Shown: positions 9,538 to 17,283, counted from the first letter of the stretch. The stretch is 24,970 nucleotides of DNA from DASTPP01 sp035762175 (GCA_035762175.1 DASTPP010000420.1:1-24970); one strand, 5' to 3'. The notes: generated by a model not told the origin, from the sequence alone. Translations and numbers: made by a program.

Positions 9538-10608
9538 ATGAAGGCGACTCGGCTCACCCTCCGGCAGTTTACCGTTTTCGAAAATGCCACGTTTGAGTTC
9601 GCCCCCGGGGTCAACGTCTTCATCGGCGAAAACGGCACGGGCAAGTCTCACGTCCTTAAGCTCGTCTACGCGTTGACCGAGGCGGCGCGTCGCTTCGCCG
9701 CAGGGCAAGGGCTGGAGGGCGGGGTAGCCGCGACGCTAGAGCACCTCGTGCGGGGCATGTTGCTGGGGGTCTTTCAGCCCGATGGGTTGGACAGCTTCGG
9801 CACGACGGACAGTGCGCCGGCGACCGTCGCGCTCGATTTTGAGGGCGCCCGTCTCGAGGTCGAACTCGGCCCGGGAGACGAGCTGACGGTTCGCGCCGAC
9901 GGAGCGTTCACGCAGGTGGGCCGACCGCTCTTCATTCCGCCACGAGAGGTCCTCTCGATCTTCCCGGGGTTTGTCGCCGCCTGGTTGAACCGCGAGTCTG
10001 CCTTCGACCGAACGTACTTCGATCTCTGCGTCGCGCTCGAACTAAAGGTGCTACGTGCGGGCGGGCGGGCGGCGCTGCTCAAGACGCTGCTCAAGCCGAT
10101 CGAAGAAGAGCTCGGGGGGCGAGTCATGCTGAAGAATGGCCGCTTTTATGTCGTCTACCCGGGCGGCGACATGGAGATACCTATGGTCGCCGAAGGGGAC
10201 CGCAAGCTCGCCATGATCGCCTATTTGCTCATGAATGGGTCGATCTACGAGAGGGTCTGCCTGCTGTGGGACGAGCCCGAGGCGAACCTCAACCCGAAGC
10301 GGGCTCGCCTCATGAGCGACACGGCCGTTGGGCTCGCCCGCGCGGGCGGGCAGGTCTTCCTCGCGACGCACGACTATGTTCTCACCTCTGACCTCGCCCT
10401 CAATGCCGAGGCCGACGTAGGCACGCCCCCGCTGTTCGCCTTCTTCTCTCTCGTACGGCCCCGCGATCGCTCGGGCGTCGTCGTCGAACGGGGCCGTCAA
10501 CTCGCCGACCTGCAAGACAACGCGATCCTTGACGCGTTCGCAGTGCTGCACGAGCGTGAGCGGAAAGCCTTTCAGGGGGACACGGGTGCCGATGCCGAAG
10601 TTCGATGA
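9538..10608 (+). CDS. AAA family ATPase (RecF/SMC-like, AAA_21 type)
   Basis: A protein of 356 residues. The N-terminal strand LTLRQFTVFENATFEF leads to Walker A GENGTGKS (30-37). A long insert (about 50-220) follows, containing an FIPPREVLS segment typical of RecF/AAA_21-like ATPases. AEGDRKLAMIAYLL occupies the ABC-signature position, then Walker B LLWDEPEANLNP with its D-loop, and the switch histidine in ATHDYVL. There is no long SMC coiled coil. Such ATPases usually drive or gate a partner effector in defence modules (Septu, Gabija, PARIS) or act in DNA repair. Codons ending in A or T are clearly more frequent than in neighbouring genes, suggesting acquisition. The ATG at 9538 is chosen; GTG at 9523 is an alternative. 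The 3' end overlaps the next gene by 17 bases, so the two form one unit. Confidence 0.85.
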   Translation: MKATRLTLRQFTVFENATFEFAPGVNVFIGENGTGKSHVLKLVYALTEAARRFAAGQGLEGGVAATLEHLVRGMLLGVFQPDGLDSFGTTDSAPATVALDFEGARLEVELGPGDELTVRADGAFTQVGRPLFIPPREVLSIFPGFVAAWLNRESAFDRTYFDLCVALELKVLRAGGRAALLKTLLKPIEEELGGRVMLKNGRFYVVYPGGDMEIPMVAEGDRKLAMIAYLLMNGSIYERVCLLWDEPEANLNPKRARLMSDTAVGLARAGGQVFLATHDYVLTSDLALNAEADVGTPPLFAFFSLVRPRDRSGVVVERGRQLADLQDNAILDAFAVLHERERKAFQGDTGADAEVR

Positions 10609-11185
10609 GGGGAAGCTTCGATTCGACTTCGGTGAGCGCTGGCGGGTTGAAAAATGGGACGCCTGCAGCGCCTACGCTCAAGGCATCAGCAAGTTGAGCG
10701 GAGAGCTCGACGAGCCCGGCGGGGGGGTGCGGGTGGAGGGGACGAAGGCGGTCGACTTCGTGGGCGTGCTTGATGGCGAAAGGCTCTATCTGTGCGAGGT
10801 GAAAGACTTTCGTGGCTACCGCATCGAGAACGACGATCGCCAGCTGGGTGGTTTGCCGCTCGAGGTCGGTCTCAAAGTACGCGACACGCTCGCCGGGCTC
10901 GTCGGGGCGTACGCCCGAATGGGCGCGCCCCCCTGGGTCGATGAGTATGGGCAGGTGCTGGCGAGAAGAAAGCACCAGGTTCACGTCGTCGTGTTGATCG
11001 CGGAAGACGACGTGCGACCCAACGAGCCGCGAGGCAAGCGAGAAGCCCGCGACAACGAGCGGCTCAAGCGAGTTAAGCAGAAGCTTGCTTGGTTGACGAC
11101 GAAGGTGTGGGTCGAAAACCCTCTGCAGCAGAGGGCCATGCCCGATTTGAGCGTCGAGAGCTTGCCCGGGGCGGGCCAAAAGTAA
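10592..11185 (+). CDS. PD-(D/E)XK nuclease-like partner of the AAA ATPase
   Basis: A protein of 197 residues not matched to any family by name. It carries a clear D-X13-E-X-K signature: D55 in AVDFVG and E69-V-K71 in LYLCEVKDF, with two hydrophobic strands separated by a turn, as in PD-(D/E)XK nucleases. A helix and then a buried strand (HVVVLIAE) follow, matching the next elements of that fold. The C-terminal third is basic and helical (about 148-175). No membrane segment or signal peptide is seen. The gene starts inside the ATPase gene (17-base overlap). The purine-rich AGGGGGA at 10574-10580 serves either GTG 10586 or ATG 10592. Codon choice resembles the ATPase gene. The inferred role is an effector nuclease controlled by the ATPase. 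Confidence 0.75.
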   Translation: MPKFDEGKLRFDFGERWRVEKWDACSAYAQGISKLSGELDEPGGGVRVEGTKAVDFVGVLDGERLYLCEVKDFRGYRIENDDRQLGGLPLEVGLKVRDTLAGLVGAYARMGAPPWVDEYGQVLARRKHQVHVVVLIAEDDVRPNEPRGKREARDNERLKRVKQKLAWLTTKVWVENPLQQRAMPDLSVESLPGAGQK

Positions 11186-11233
11186 AACCATCCGTCCTCG
11201 ACGGGGCCAGAGGGCGGCGGGGCGGCCGTCGCG

Positions 11234-11794
11234 TCAGGCCCAGAGCAGCGCGAGATCGAGCTCGCGCTCGGCAAAGGGCGGCACCCGCACGCGCGCCGAG
11301 CCGCGAGAGGTGCCGGCGGGGCGGAAGGCGCCGCCGTCGTTGGCGAAGGCTTCGAGGGTGCGCTCGGCCGGGTCGATGAGCCAGGCGTCGCGCACGCCGT
11401 GGCGGGCGAAGATGGCCATCTTCTCGCCGCGATCGAGCGCCTCGGTCGAGGCCGAGAGCACCTCACAGACCCAGGCCGGCGCGAGCGTGAAGTAGGCGAT
11501 CTCGGGCAGCCGAGGCAGCGCCTCTTTGCGCCAGCCGGCGAGGTCGGGCACGACGACGTCGGCGCCGAGGTGCAGCTCGGGCTCGGGCAAGATCCACCAG
11601 CCGCCGGGGCCACCGCGCCCCCACTGAAAGGGGCCTTTGAGCTCGACCACCAGCGCTGAACCCGCCTCGGCGTGGCGGGGGGCGGGCCGCGGGTGCGCGG
11701 AGAGCTCGCCGTCGATGATCTCGCCGACCAGGTGCTCGGGCAGGGCCTCGAGGTCGGCGTAGGTCGCTCGCTTTCAGGCGGGCTGCGGGGCCAT
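11234..11794 (-). pseudogene. Uma2-family nuclease gene interrupted by an in-frame TGA at codon 7
   Basis: Reading leftwards from ATG 11794 gives MAPQPA, then TGA (11774-11776), then in the same frame 179 residues of a complete Uma2 protein: TYADLEALPEHLVGEIIDGE, WWILPEPELHLG, VVVPDLAGWRKE, WVCEVLSAS, DRGEKMAIFARHGVRDAWLIDP. With the stop read as Arg (CGA to TGA is a single transition) the product would be 186 residues, the usual Uma2 length. No ATG, GTG or TTG occurs between the TGA and the GTG at 11650, which lies inside the fold, so a functional downstream start is unlikely. Catalytic-type residues (PD, CE-V, EK) remain intact, consistent with a recent lesion, or with a sequencing error. 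Confidence 0.8.
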
Positions 11795-12039
11795 CAACGT
11801 AGCGTAGCAGAAGGGCAGTCGCTCGGCCGAGGGCGGGCGCGGCGCGACGCTGCCGGCACCGACGGCCCCGCGCGCGGGCGCCCGTCGGCGCGGCCCGACG
11901 GCGCGGGCCGCCGCGTCGCACGCGCGCGACAGGGCGGCGGCGGCGCCCGCCCCATCCTCACGATCTCGCGCGGCGCGCGAGCCCGGCGCCGCACGCGACG
12001 CTTGCGCCGCGACCCTCGTGCGGAGAGCATGGCCGCCGC
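11795..12039. promoter_or_regulatory. Intergenic region before the TonB-receptor fusion
   Basis: About 245 bases lie between the divergent Uma2 pseudogene and the receptor gene. They contain several GC-rich self-complementary stretches, the clearest being 11965-11981 (seven-base arms CTCGCGC/GCGCGAG, three-base loop). Transcription of the receptor must start here, but no -10/-35 pair convinces me. A purine-rich GGAGAG at 12022-12027 lies 12 bases before the GTG start. Confidence 0.35.
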
Positions 12040-14580
12040 GTGTCGCGACCCACCCGTCGGCCGGCCCTTCGGCGCCCCCGACGTGCCGGACTCCCGCCCG
12101 GCACAGGGCCGCTCGCCGTCGCGCTCGCCTGGGCCCTGTCGCCGCCCGCGTTCGCCCAGCCGGCGCCGCCCGCCCCGGGCCCGGCGGCGCCCGCGCCAGC
12201 GCCGCCGGCGGGCGCGCCGCCGGAGGCCGCGCCGGGGGCTACGCCGGCGGCCCCCGCGATCGTCGCGCCGGTGCTCGTGACGAGCCCCGACGTGCCCTAC
12301 CCCGAGGGCGCGAGCGGCGACGCGACGGTGGTGTTGCTGGTGACGGTCAACTCGGACGGGTCGGTGCGCACGGCGATCGCGGCAGAGCCGAACGAGCCCT
12401 TCTCGAGCACGGCGTCGGCGGCGGCGCTCCGCTGGCGCTTCGAGCCGGCGACGCGCGGCGGCGAGCGGGTGGCGGCCAAGGTGCGGGTCGAGGTGGGCTT
12501 TCGCGATCCGGCGAAGGCGGCGGCGGAGGCGGCGGCCGCGGCGGAGGCGGCGGCCGCGGCGGCGGAGGCGTCGGGGGGCGGGGCGGCGGCCGCGCCGAAG
12601 CCGCCGCCGGACGCGCCCTCGGAGGTGACGGTGGTGGGGGTGCGGCCCGAGCCCTCGCGGACGGCGACGCTGACGCGGGCGGAGGTGCGGCAGATCCCCG
12701 GGGCGTTCGGCGACCCCTTCCGCGCGATCGAGGTGATGCCGGGCGTGACGCCGATCGTGTCGGGGCTGCCCTTCTTTTTCATTCGCGGCGCGCCCCCGGG
12801 CAACGTCGGGTACTACCTCGACGGCGTGCGGGTGCCGCTGCTCTTTCACGTGGGCGTCGGGCCCTCGGTGGTGCACCCGGCGCTCGTCAGCCGCGTCGAC
12901 CTCTACCCGGGCGGCTACCCGGCGCGCTACGGGCGCTTCGCCGGCGGCATCGTGGCGGGCGAGACGGCGCCGCCCGAGGGCGAGCTGCACGGCGAGTACA
13001 ACGTGCGGCTCTTCGACGCCGGCGCGCTGGTCGAGACGCCCTTCGCGGGCGGGCGCGGCGCGGCGCTGGTGGCGGGGCGCTACTCGTACACGGCGGCGCT
13101 CTTGACGCAGCTGCAGTCGGACGCGCTGCTCGACTACTGGGACTACCAGGCCCGCGTCGGCTACGACCTCGGCCCCGACGACCGCGTCAGCGTCTTCGCC
13201 TTCGGCTCGTACGACCACCTGGCGCAGAAGACGCCGACGGGCACGATCACGGTCTTCGGCACCGAGTTCCACCGGGTCGACGTGCGCCACGACCACCGCT
13301 TCGGCGCGGGCGGCTCGCTGCGCACGGCGGTCACGCTGGGGCTCGACCGCTCGCGCCTGCCCGACGACCGCTACGTCCGCAACCGCCTGCTCGGCGCGCG
13401 CACCGAGTACCTCGAGCGGCTCTCGCCCCGGGCGCTCTTGCGGGCCGGCACCGACCTGCAGCTGGACTCGTACGACGTCGAGCTCGGCGGCGAGGACTTC
13501 AACCCCTCGACCCGGCGGGTGGTCGAGCTGTTCCCGACGCGCAACGACATGGCCCTCGGCGGGCGCGTCGACCTGGTGCTCGCGCCCGTCGACGGCTTCG
13601 AGATCACGCCCGGGGTGCGGGCCGACTTCTTCACCTCGCAGGGCGCGTCGGCGCTCGGCGTCGACCCGCGCGTCGCCGCCCGCACCGAGCTGTCGTCGCG
13701 GGCGCGCCTGCTCGCCGCCCTCGGCGTCGCGCACCAGCCGCCCGCCTTCGCGGTGCCGGTGCCGGGCTTCCAGCCGGGGGGGCTGCGCGGCGGGCTGCAG
13801 CGCGCGGCCCAGGAGAGCGTCGGGCTCGAGGTCGACGTCGACGAGGCCACGACCGCGACGGTGACGGGCTTCCACAACGCCTTCTTCGCGATGAGCGACC
13901 CGCTCGGCTCGCGCGAGCGCGACACGGGCGGCTGTCTGCCCGGGCAGTTCCCGACCGACAGCGTGGGCGGCGACCGCGGCTCGCCGCCGAACGTGTCGTT
14001 CCCCTGCGGCGAGCCGCGCTTCCCGCCCGGCACCATCGGCCCCGACCGCAGCGGCGGCGGCGACCAGGGCGCCGACAGCCAGGGCGCGCGCCGCACCGCC
14101 GACGCCTTCGAGGTGCGCACGCTCGGGTCGTCGTACGGCCTCGAGCTCTTCGTCAAGCGGCGGCTGACCGGCCGGCTCGGGGGCTTTCTCTCGTACACGC
14201 TCTCGCGCTCGACCCGCAGCTACGGCGACCGCAAGTTCATCGCCACCTTCGACCGCACCCACGTGACCAACCTCGCGCTCGCCTACGACCTCGGGCGGCG
14301 CTGGCGCGCGGGCTCGCGCGTCGTGTTCTACACGGGCCTGCCGCGGCTGCCGACCCCCGACGACGACGCGACGCGGCTGCCGCCCTTCTTCCGGCTCGAC
14401 CTGCGGCTCGAGAAGCGCTGGCAGCTCGGCCCGAAGGCCTTCCTTTCGGCCGTCGCCGAGTGGATGAACGCGACGCTCAACAAGGAGGCCGTCACCTCGA
14501 CCTGCAACCTCGAGGGCTGCGAGGCCCAGCGCATCGGGCCCGTGTCCATCCCCAGTTTGGGCGTCGAGGGGGGGTTCTGA
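12040..14580 (+). CDS. TonB-dependent receptor with an N-terminal TonB C-terminal-type domain
   Basis: A protein of 846 residues. A signal peptide (Arg-rich start, hydrophobic core about 22-35, cleavage after AFA at 39) leads to a Pro/Ala linker, then a TonB C-terminal-like domain (about 76-157: VPYPEGA, VTVNSDGSV, ALRWRFEPA). An Ala-rich spacer (158-185), a Ton-box-like EVTVVGVRP (about 195-203), a plug domain (about 205-310: IEVMPGV, FIRGAPPGNVGYYLDGVRVP, RVDLYPGGYPARYGRFAGGIV) and a long beta-barrel follow, ending in a C-terminal Phe as for Bam-assembled proteins. It should import a large or scarce ligand across the outer membrane; the ligand is unknown. Having the energy-transducer domain on the receptor itself is unusual. 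The GTG start is chosen because it gives a complete signal peptide; the ATG at 12029 is out of frame. Confidence 0.88.
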   Translation: MSRPTRRPALRRPRRAGLPPGTGPLAVALAWALSPPAFAQPAPPAPGPAAPAPAPPAGAPPEAAPGATPAAPAIVAPVLVTSPDVPYPEGASGDATVVLLVTVNSDGSVRTAIAAEPNEPFSSTASAAALRWRFEPATRGGERVAAKVRVEVGFRDPAKAAAEAAAAAEAAAAAAEASGGGAAAAPKPPPDAPSEVTVVGVRPEPSRTATLTRAEVRQIPGAFGDPFRAIEVMPGVTPIVSGLPFFFIRGAPPGNVGYYLDGVRVPLLFHVGVGPSVVHPALVSRVDLYPGGYPARYGRFAGGIVAGETAPPEGELHGEYNVRLFDAGALVETPFAGGRGAALVAGRYSYTAALLTQLQSDALLDYWDYQARVGYDLGPDDRVSVFAFGSYDHLAQKTPTGTITVFGTEFHRVDVRHDHRFGAGGSLRTAVTLGLDRSRLPDDRYVRNRLLGARTEYLERLSPRALLRAGTDLQLDSYDVELGGEDFNPSTRRVVELFPTRNDMALGGRVDLVLAPVDGFEITPGVRADFFTSQGASALGVDPRVAARTELSSRARLLAALGVAHQPPAFAVPVPGFQPGGLRGGLQRAAQESVGLEVDVDEATTATVTGFHNAFFAMSDPLGSRERDTGGCLPGQFPTDSVGGDRGSPPNVSFPCGEPRFPPGTIGPDRSGGGDQGADSQGARRTADAFEVRTLGSSYGLELFVKRRLTGRLGGFLSYTLSRSTRSYGDRKFIATFDRTHVTNLALAYDLGRRWRAGSRVVFYTGLPRLPTPDDDATRLPPFFRLDLRLEKRWQLGPKAFLSAVAEWMNATLNKEAVTSTCNLEGCEAQRIGPVSIPSLGVEGGF

Positions 14581-14630
14581 TGCGCTTGCCGCCCCCGCCC
14601 GCCGCGATCCAAATAGAGAGGTAGGCTCGC

Positions 14631-15242
14631 ATGACCCCGGCCCCGCGACCCAGGCCCGCCCCCCCGCCCGCGCGGCGCGCGCTCGCCGCCCTCGCCCTCG
14701 GCGCCGCCGCCCTCGCCGCCCCGGCCGGCTGCGGCTCGGGCGCGAGCCCGCCCGAGCCCGAGCCCTGCGACCAGACGTGCCTCGACACGGGCGCGCTGCG
14801 CTCGCTGCGCGAGACCGTCAAGCTTGCCTTCAACCTGACGCTGCAGGGCAAGCCCGTCGGCGCCCACGACGTCACCGTCCCCTGCCCCTTCGGCGGCAGC
14901 GTGCGCGTCTACGGCGCGGCGTACTCGAACCCGGTGCAGGGCGCGACCGAGGTCACGCTCACCTACGAGCTCGCGCAGTGCGCGTACATGCAGCGAGACT
15001 CCGAGGCGCTCGAGAACTATGGCATGGCCCTGACCGGCGTGCTCACCCAAGAGGGCACGATCGCGGTGCAGCCGACGGCGACGACGGCGCTCTTGATGAA
15101 GAGCGAGTCGATGTCCTTCGCGGGCACGGTCTACGACCCGCCCCTCGCGTACGAAGAGCCGGCCTGCCCGCTCGACATCGTGCAGAACGGCGCCCGCCTC
15201 ACCGGCACCATCTGCGGCCGCGAGGCGGGCTACGAGCTCTGA
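14631..15242 (+). CDS. Putative lipoprotein of unknown function downstream of the receptor
   Basis: A protein of 203 residues. A basic Pro/Arg-rich start and a hydrophobic stretch (about 17-31) end at AAPAGC with Cys34. This is a lipoprotein-type signal, although Pro at the -3 position departs from the usual lipobox. The mature part contains further Cys residues (CDQTC, VPCPF, AQCAY, ACPLD, TICGR) that could form disulphides, and is otherwise beta-rich. I recognise no family. The gene begins 51 bases after the receptor stop, with a good ribosome binding site (AGAGAGG) before ATG 14631. It is probably co-transcribed and may be a ligand-binding or accessory component of the receptor. Confidence 0.75.
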   Translation: MTPAPRPRPAPPPARRALAALALGAAALAAPAGCGSGASPPEPEPCDQTCLDTGALRSLRETVKLAFNLTLQGKPVGAHDVTVPCPFGGSVRVYGAAYSNPVQGATEVTLTYELAQCAYMQRDSEALENYGMALTGVLTQEGTIAVQPTATTALLMKSESMSFAGTVYDPPLAYEEPACPLDIVQNGARLTGTICGREAGYEL

Positions 15243-15262
15243 GCCCCCCGGGGTCGGGCCGC

Positions 15263-15277
15263 GCCGGCCGGGCCGGC
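15263..15277. terminator. GC-rich inverted repeat after the lipoprotein gene
   Basis: GCCGGCC (15263-15269) and GGCCGGC (15271-15277) are perfect arms around a single base, about 20 bases past the lipoprotein stop. It could help end the receptor-lipoprotein transcript. There is no T-run, so factor-independent termination is uncertain. Confidence 0.3.
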
Positions 15278-15300
15278 GGCAGGCGGGCTCCCGGACGAAC

Positions 15301-15314
15301 GTCCGTCGACGGAC
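15301..15314. promoter_or_regulatory. 14-bp perfect palindrome upstream of the SDR gene
   Basis: GTCCGTCGACGGAC is its own reverse complement and lies 76 bases before the SDR start codon. Dyads of this size are typical operators for TetR-like dimers, which often control oxidoreductases. No regulator gene lies next to it, so this rests only on symmetry and position. Confidence 0.3.
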
Positions 15315-15389
15315 CCCGAACCGGGCGACGAGCGGCGGGGCGCGAACGCGCTGGACAGCGCCCCGCCGCGCCGCCCAAGATGCCGCCCC

Positions 15390-16211
15390 ATGACCAGCTT
15401 GAACCAAGTCCGGGCCGTCGTCACGGGCGGCGGCGGCGGCCTCGGCCGCGCCATCGCGCGCGCGCTCGCCCGGCGGGGCGGCCGCGTGCTCGTCGCCGAC
15501 GTCAACCTCGAGGGGGCCGAAGCGACCGCGAAGCTGGTCGAGGCCGGCGGCGGCCGGGCGCACGCGCGGCGCGCCGACGTCTCGGTCTACGACGACGTCG
15601 CCCGCCTCGCCGAAGAGGCCGAGCGGCTCTGGGGCGGCACCGACCTGCTCGTCAACAACGCGGGCGTCGGCATCGGCGGGCCGCTCGACGCCATACCCAT
15701 CGACGACTGGAAGTGGGCCGTCGGCGTCAACTTCTGGGGCCCCGTCTACGGCTGCCAGGTCTTCGTGCCGGGCTTCAAGCGCCAGGGCGGCGGGCACATC
15801 TTGAACGTCGCCTCGGCCGCCGGCCTGCTCGCCGCCCCCGAGATGGCCCCCTACAACGCGACCAAGGCGGCCGTGGTCGCGCTCAGCGAGACCCTGCACG
15901 CCGAGCTCGCCCCGCACAAGGTCGGCGTGACCGTGCTCTGCCCGACCTTCTTCCAGACCGACATCGTCAAGTCGGGCCGCCTGCACTCGAGCGACGGCGC
16001 CGCTATCGCGAACAAGCTCATGAGCCGCGCCAAGCTACAGGCCGACGACGTCGCCCGCCTCGCCCTCGAGGGCGTCGAGGCCGACCGGCTCTACGTCGTG
16101 CCCCACCCCGACGGCCGCTGGATGTGGCGCCTCAAGCGCCTCGCGCCCGAGCCCTTCTACCACCGCCTGCTGCCGCGCATCGGCGGCATACGCGGCCGCG
16201 TCGCGCGCTGA
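15390..16211 (+). CDS. Short-chain dehydrogenase/reductase (SDR), classical type
   Basis: A protein of 273 residues forming a classical SDR Rossmann fold. The nucleotide-binding TGGGGGLG is at 12-19, the NNAG motif at 89-92, and the catalytic set is Ser142, Tyr155 and Lys159 (YNATK). The acidic Asp after the second strand (VLVADVNLE) suggests NAD(H) rather than NADP(H) preference. The substrate cannot be read from sequence. The C-terminal ~50 residues, with YVVPHPDGRWMWRLKRLAPE and a basic tail, resemble SDRs acting on fatty or alcoholic substrates in Proteobacteria and Actinobacteria. It appears monocistronic, with a palindrome upstream and a tandem repeat starting at its stop codon. ATG 15390 is used; ATG 15379 is out of frame. 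Confidence 0.9.
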   Translation: MTSLNQVRAVVTGGGGGLGRAIARALARRGGRVLVADVNLEGAEATAKLVEAGGGRAHARRADVSVYDDVARLAEEAERLWGGTDLLVNNAGVGIGGPLDAIPIDDWKWAVGVNFWGPVYGCQVFVPGFKRQGGGHILNVASAAGLLAAPEMAPYNATKAAVVALSETLHAELAPHKVGVTVLCPTFFQTDIVKSGRLHSSDGAAIANKLMSRAKLQADDVARLALEGVEADRLYVVPHPDGRWMWRLKRLAPEPFYHRLLPRIGGIRGRVAR

Positions 16212-16298
16212 CGCCCCGCTTGGGGGCCCGCCCCGCGCGCCGACGCCCCGCCCGGGGCCCGCCCCGCGCGCCGACGGCCCGCCCGAAGGCCCCCGCGG
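16204..16298 (+). repeat. ~32-bp tandem repeat starting at the SDR stop codon
   Basis: The end of the SDR gene, CGCGCGCTGACGCCCCGC, is repeated downstream as CGCGCGCCGACGCCCCGC (about 16235-16252) and, more degenerately, again at about 16266-16283. Units of 32 and 31 bases are followed by a partial third. The TGA of the real gene becomes CGA in the copies. Confidence 0.7.
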
Positions 16299-16351
16299 CT
16301 CAGCGCGGCGCCGCCTCGACGCCCCCGCGCCTCAGCGCAGCGCCGCCTCGA
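16289..16351 (-). repeat. 32-bp-period duplication of the protease gene 3' end
   Basis: Bases 16321-16351 contain the last codons and stop of the minus-strand protease. Bases 16289-16319 repeat them with two mismatches in 31 positions, including the stop codon (TCA on the plus strand at 16300-16302). The 32-base offset is not a multiple of three, so the copied stop is out of frame with the gene. Confidence 0.8.
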
Positions 16352-17045
16352 TGCCCTCGCGGCGCCACCACAGGTGCGTCGAGACCAGCCGGAAGAGGCC
16401 CTGGCCCGAGACGAGCGCGACGAGCTGCCCGCGGGCGTTGAAGATCGGGCCCCCCGAGTCGCCCGGGGTCGAGCCCGGGTCGCCGCCCCAGGCGAAGGGC
16501 TTGCGCCGGACGAGCCAGTCGAAGTCCTCCTCGCGCGGGCCGTGCCGCCCGCCGCCGTAGAGCACCACGCCCTCGCCGAGCGCGGGGCCCGCCTCGGCGA
16601 GCGGCGCCGGCGCCACGCCCTCGACCGGCGCCCCGAGCCGCACGAGCGCCCAGTCGTTGGCGAACACCCCGGTCGAGAAGCCCCAGGGCGCCGCCGACCA
16701 GCCGACCACCGGCACGTCGTAGCGCACGCGGTAGGCGCCGCCCTCGAGGTCGTAGCGCACGAAGTTGCCCGCCCCCTGACCGCTTCGAAACCCGAAGCAG
16801 TGCGCCGCCGTCAGCACCGCGTCCGGGCGCACCAGCACGCCCGTGCACGTGCCCTGCCCCTCGACGACCAGCACCCCCACCTCGGGGTGCTGCGACGTCA
16901 CCGCCGCCGCCGCCGGCCCCGGCGCCCCCCAGGCCACCGCCTGCGCCCCGAAGGGCACCACCAGCGCCGCCAGCGCGCAGAGCCAAAGCGCCGGCCCCCC
17001 GCCCCTCGCCGGGAGCCTAGGGGTCAAGGAAGCCCAAGACGACAT
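16332..17045 (-). CDS. Secreted trypsin-like (S1 family) serine protease
   Basis: About 237 residues from ATG 17045. A signal peptide (hydrophobic core LWLCALAALVV, probable cleavage after AVA) precedes a short S1 protease domain. The catalytic His is in LTAAHC, the Asp in ANDWALVRL and the Ser in GDSGGPIF, all in the right order. TCTGVL, forming the Cys pair next to the His loop, is also present. No clear propeptide is seen between signal and domain (AVTSQHPEVGVLVVEG resembles the mature S1 start IVGG only loosely). It probably acts outside the cytoplasm; its target is unknown. Start choice is uncertain: in-frame ATGs at 17066 and 17078 would add 7 or 11 residues, and a TTG at 17027 gives a tidier signal peptide. 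The 3' end is duplicated downstream. Confidence 0.85.
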   Translation of the reverse strand: MSSWASLTPRLPARGGGPALWLCALAALVVPFGAQAVAWGAPGPAAAAVTSQHPEVGVLVVEGQGTCTGVLVRPDAVLTAAHCFGFRSGQGAGNFVRYDLEGGAYRVRYDVPVVGWSAAPWGFSTGVFANDWALVRLGAPVEGVAPAPLAEAGPALGEGVVLYGGGRHGPREEDFDWLVRRKPFAWGGDPGSTPGDSGGPIFNARGQLVALVSGQGLFRLVSTHLWWRREGIEAALR

Positions 17046-17283
17046 TGTCGGCCAAGAGCCCACCATCTGGGCGTTCATACCACACCGGAGCTACCCAACC
17101 AGAGGCTTTCTCTCGAAACTTGGCCCTTCGCTCGGAGCTCGCGCACGGGCAGAAGCCGAGCGCCGGCCGCGGGGCCTCGTGCTCACCCCGAAGCCAGCCG
17201 GCGAGGCGGGCCGAACGCAGGTACGAGCTCGGCCGCAACCTGGTTCGCTCGCCCTCGCTCGCCCCGCCGGACGGGGGCCGCGC
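17046..17283. other. Intergenic region with a small unassigned open frame
   Basis: About 240 bases lie between the TPR gene and the protease, both on the minus strand. The part nearest the protease is less GC-rich. A minus-strand frame (17238 to 17017, TTG start, 73 codons) reads less Arg-rich than typical shadow frames and ends VWYERPDGGLLADN-VVLGFLDP, but it has no Shine-Dalgarno site and overlaps the protease start. It may be a gene remnant or chance. Confidence 0.35.

Noticed and set aside
11192..11204. Small hairpin after the nuclease-like gene as a terminator
   Set aside because: The stem is only five base pairs (CCGTC/GACGG) with no T-run, no better than expected in such GC-rich DNA.
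11794..14262. 822-codon minus-strand open frame opposite the receptor gene
   Set aside because: Low-complexity Arg/Ala/Glu composition with no domain. The plus strand carries a complete signal peptide, TonB domain, plug and barrel.
17017..17238. 73-codon minus-strand frame beside the protease start
   Set aside because: It reads more protein-like than other small frames but starts at TTG with no ribosome binding site, overlaps the protease start in another frame and has no recognisable motif. It is mentioned only as a possible remnant.
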